DNA of 10,085 nucleotides from Clostridiaceae bacterium (GTDB lineage: Bacteria > Bacillota > Clostridia > UMGS1883 > JAAYMJ01). Positions 6,913-10,085 of this stretch are shown piece by piece. The DNA lies in the NCBI GenBank assembly GCA_012521455.1, contig JAAYMJ010000083.1:1-10085 (forward strand), in the 5' to 3' direction. Positions within the stretch are counted from its first letter, which is position 1. The number at the start of each line of letters is the position of its first letter. A program made the position numbers and the translations under genes. Under the pieces are notes generated by a model. That model saw nothing but the letters and a program-made list of their open reading frames with translations, did not search any database and was not told the origin of the DNA.

Positions 6913-6987
6913 TCTAAAATAGTAAAAAAAGTGGTTTTACATACTAGCAAATTAATGAAAAATGGTGTAATATATAGTTAATCAATG

Positions 6988-6996
6988 AAAGGAGGG
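6988..6996 (+). promoter_or_regulatory. Strong ribosome binding site setting a TTG start
   Basis: AAAGGAGGG, with GGAGG seven bases before the TTG at 7003. An ATG at 6985 is in frame but lies immediately before this motif and would translate it, so the TTG is the likely true start. Confidence 0.75.
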
Positions 6997-7002
6997 TGTA
7001 AT

Positions 7003-7887
7003 TTGATTTACGATACGGTAATTGTGGGCAAGGGCCCCGCCGGGGTCAGCGCCGCAATTTATCTTGCGAGGGCAAATTTACGCGTTTTGGTGATTGGAAA
7101 AGGCTACGGGGCGTTAGAAGGGGCAAGCGTGATTGAAAACTACTATGGGTTTTCTGAGCCAATAGACGCCCGCATTTTACATGAAAACGGCATGAAGCAG
7201 GCAAAAAGGCTGGGCGCTGAAATTTTGGAAGACGAAGTTATAGATATTTCGCAAAACTATGAGGATGGAAGCTTTTCAGTTTCCACGCCCAATGAAAAAT
7301 TTTTGGCAAAAAGCGTGCTTTTGGCAACGGGAAAGGCAAGGAAAAACTTAAAAATCCCCGGGTTTATGGATTTTTTGGGAAAAGGCATAAGCTTTTGCGC
7401 AATTTGCGACGGCTTTTTCTTTAAAGGAAAAAGGATAGGGGTAATAGGGTCTGGCGACTACGCCGCCCATGAGGCCCAAGAACTAGTCAGGTTTTCCAAG
7501 GATATTACCATTTTCACCAACGGGAAAGAGGCGGAATCGGACAAATTCCCCCCGGAAGTCAAGTTTGTTAAGGACAAAATTTTAAAAATCTCAGGGGAAG
7601 ATAAAGTGGAGAAAATTGAAACTGAGCTTAATAATTATCAAATTGACGGGATTTTTGTGGCGGAAGGCACCGCGGGCGCGGGCGACTTTGCATTGAAACT
7701 GGGGATAGTTACAAAGGATGACAATATACTAGTGGACAGCGGGTATATGACCAACATCCCCGGGATTTTTGCCGCGGGTGACTGCATAGGCGGGCTTTTA
7801 CAGATTGCGAAGGCGGTGTCCGACGGGGCAAATGTTTCAATCAGCATAAAAAGTTATTTAAAAAATAAAAACGGGAAAGGGAAATGA
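7003..7887 (+). CDS. trxB: Thioredoxin reductase-like flavoprotein lacking the NADPH signature
   Basis: An FAD disulfide reductase of 294 residues that presumably reduces the thioredoxin encoded next to it. Seen in order: the FAD dinucleotide motif GKGPAG (9-14), the redox cysteines CAICDGFFFKG (Cys132 and Cys135), a second nucleotide-fold motif GSGDYA (149-154), and the FAD-binding FAAGDC (Asp260 in the GD pair). What is missing is notable. Classical TrxB has HRRxxxR after the second fold to hold the NADP phosphate; here the corresponding stretch is FTNGKEAE (171-178). The GGQ motif that usually follows the first fold is also absent. The protein is about 25 residues shorter than E. coli TrxB, mostly in the second nucleotide domain. 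It may use NADH or ferredoxin instead, as the ferredoxin-dependent flavin thioredoxin reductases of clostridia do. The TTG start is set by AAAGGAGGG. The stop overlaps the region of the trxA start. Confidence 0.88.
   Translation: MIYDTVIVGKGPAGVSAAIYLARANLRVLVIGKGYGALEGASVIENYYGFSEPIDARILHENGMKQAKRLGAEILEDEVIDISQNYEDGSFSVSTPNEKFLAKSVLLATGKARKNLKIPGFMDFLGKGISFCAICDGFFFKGKRIGVIGSGDYAAHEAQELVRFSKDITIFTNGKEAESDKFPPEVKFVKDKILKISGEDKVEKIETELNNYQIDGIFVAEGTAGAGDFALKLGIVTKDDNILVDSGYMTNIPGIFAAGDCIGGLLQIAKAVSDGANVSISIKSYLKNKNGKGK
7876..7881 (+). promoter_or_regulatory. Ribosome binding site for trxA
   Basis: AAAGGG lies eight bases before the ATG at 7890. It is only two bases before the alternative ATG at 7884, which favours the second ATG. 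The site is inside the end of the reductase gene. Confidence 0.55.
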
Positions 7888-7889
7888 TT

Positions 7890-8207
7890 ATGGCGGTAAT
7901 TGAGATAACAAAACAAAATTATGAAAAAGAAGTAATTGAAAGCGACAAAACCGTGCTTTTGGATTTCTGGGCGCCCTGGTGCGCTCCATGCAGGGCGGCA
8001 AGCCCGATTGTTGAGGAACTTTCAAATGATGAAAGCTTAAATATTAAAGTTTGCAAGGTAAATGTTGACGACGAGCCCGAGATTGCGTACAATTACGGGA
8101 TTGTAAGCATTCCCACCTTTGTCGTGGTAAAAGGCGGCAGCATGGTGGCAAAAAAAGTGGGGCTGCAGTCACTAGAGAGCCTAAAGGAACTTGTCGGGGC
8201 GGAGTAA
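7890..8207 (+). CDS. trxA: Thioredoxin with WCAPC active site
   Basis: A single-domain thioredoxin of 105 residues, the normal size, which reduces disulfides in cytoplasmic proteins. The fold landmarks are all visible: DFWAPWCAPC (25-34) with active-site Cys31 and Cys34, Asp25 as the buried acid, VNVDDEPEIAYNYGIVSIPTF with cis-Pro75, and a GLQSLESLKELV C-terminal helix. The active site reads W-C-A-P-C where most thioredoxins have W-C-G-P-C; Ala for Gly is a known variant that can shift redox potential or partner choice. I chose the ATG at 7890 for its ribosome binding site; an ATG at 7884 would overlap the reductase stop by four bases and add two residues. Either way it is coupled to the reductase gene. 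No terminator is visible after it. Confidence 0.93.
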   Translation: MAVIEITKQNYEKEVIESDKTVLLDFWAPWCAPCRAASPIVEELSNDESLNIKVCKVNVDDEPEIAYNYGIVSIPTFVVVKGGSMVAKKVGLQSLESLKELVGAE

Positions 8208-8259
8208 TTTATTATTTTTTGTAAAACTACACGAAATTTATCCATTTGCGCTTTGGCTA

Positions 8260-8288
8260 TTGAAATGAAAACCCATTAAATATATAAT
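8260..8288 (+). promoter_or_regulatory. Sigma-A promoter for nfnAB
   Basis: TTGAAA (8260-8265), exactly 17 bases, then a perfect TATAAT (8283-8288). It lies in the 127-bp gap after trxA and predicts a transcript start near 8295 with a leader of about 40 bases. This is the best promoter match in the window. The gap otherwise holds only AT-rich DNA, with no hairpin that I can support. Confidence 0.8.
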
Positions 8289-8334
8289 ATTACTTACTAT
8301 ATTTTTATATAAACTAATGGGGAAGGAATAGGGA

Positions 8335-10085
<1,751 letters not shown>

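Noticed and set aside
6738..6950. Small minus-strand frame across the lipoprotein signal peptide and the AT-rich gap
   Set aside because: It overlaps the well-supported lipoprotein gene in another frame, lacks a ribosome binding site, and its hydrophobic character comes from the T-rich DNA.
6866..6984. Small RNA or leader in the divergent AT-rich gap
   Set aside because: There is no stable hairpin, terminator or conserved-looking element; only homopolymer-rich AT DNA and weak promoter-like hexamers.
8208..8334. Terminator or riboswitch between trxA and nfnA
   Set aside because: I looked for a hairpin followed by T residues and for conserved riboswitch cores and found only AT-rich DNA and a sigma-A promoter.

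Overview
The window looks like chromosomal housekeeping DNA from an anaerobic, low-to-moderate-GC Firmicute, most likely an uncultured member of the Clostridia. The reasons are strong AGGAGG-type ribosome binding sites, several TTG/GTG starts that only the ribosome binding site reveals, sigma-A type promoters in AT-rich gaps, lipoproteins with short signal peptides, a WecA/TagO-type polyprenyl-phosphate transferase, and an NfnAB ferredoxin/NAD(P) transhydrogenase. There are no mobile elements, RNA genes, CRISPR arrays or large repeats that I can see.

Left part, minus strand (about 1-6850), reading in the direction of transcription. Two tandem, clearly paralogous lipoproteins of unknown function (6221-6847, then 5632-6195) end at a GC-rich intrinsic terminator (5604-5630). 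A new promoter (5552-5580) then drives comM (Mg-chelatase-like AAA+ ATPase) and a tightly coupled four-to-six-helix membrane protein of the DUF2238/YjdF type. Another strong promoter (3357-3384) drives a three-gene coupled operon: PLP-dependent aminotransferase, trpS (tryptophanyl-tRNA synthetase) and a WecA/TagO-like glycosyl-1-phosphate transferase. That operon is followed by a hairpin (30-60) and a possible further gene start at the extreme left edge.

A divergent AT-rich gap (about 6848-7002) separates this block from the right part, plus strand (7003-10085). This part holds a thioredoxin reductase-like flavoprotein overlapping trxA. After a 127-bp gap carrying a textbook TTGAAA-17-TATAAT promoter come nfnA and nfnB, which overlap by 8 bp; nfnB runs off the right edge. 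Together the right half is a redox module. NfnAB moves electrons between NADH, reduced ferredoxin and NADP+, and the flavoprotein-thioredoxin pair delivers electrons to protein disulfides.

The most interesting point is that the thioredoxin reductase homologue keeps the FAD site and the CAIC redox pair but lacks the HRRxxxR NADPH-binding signature and is shorter than classical TrxB. It may therefore take electrons from something other than NADPH, with reduced ferredoxin or NADH the obvious candidates. The rest is ordinary; I did not find a clearly new multi-gene system.
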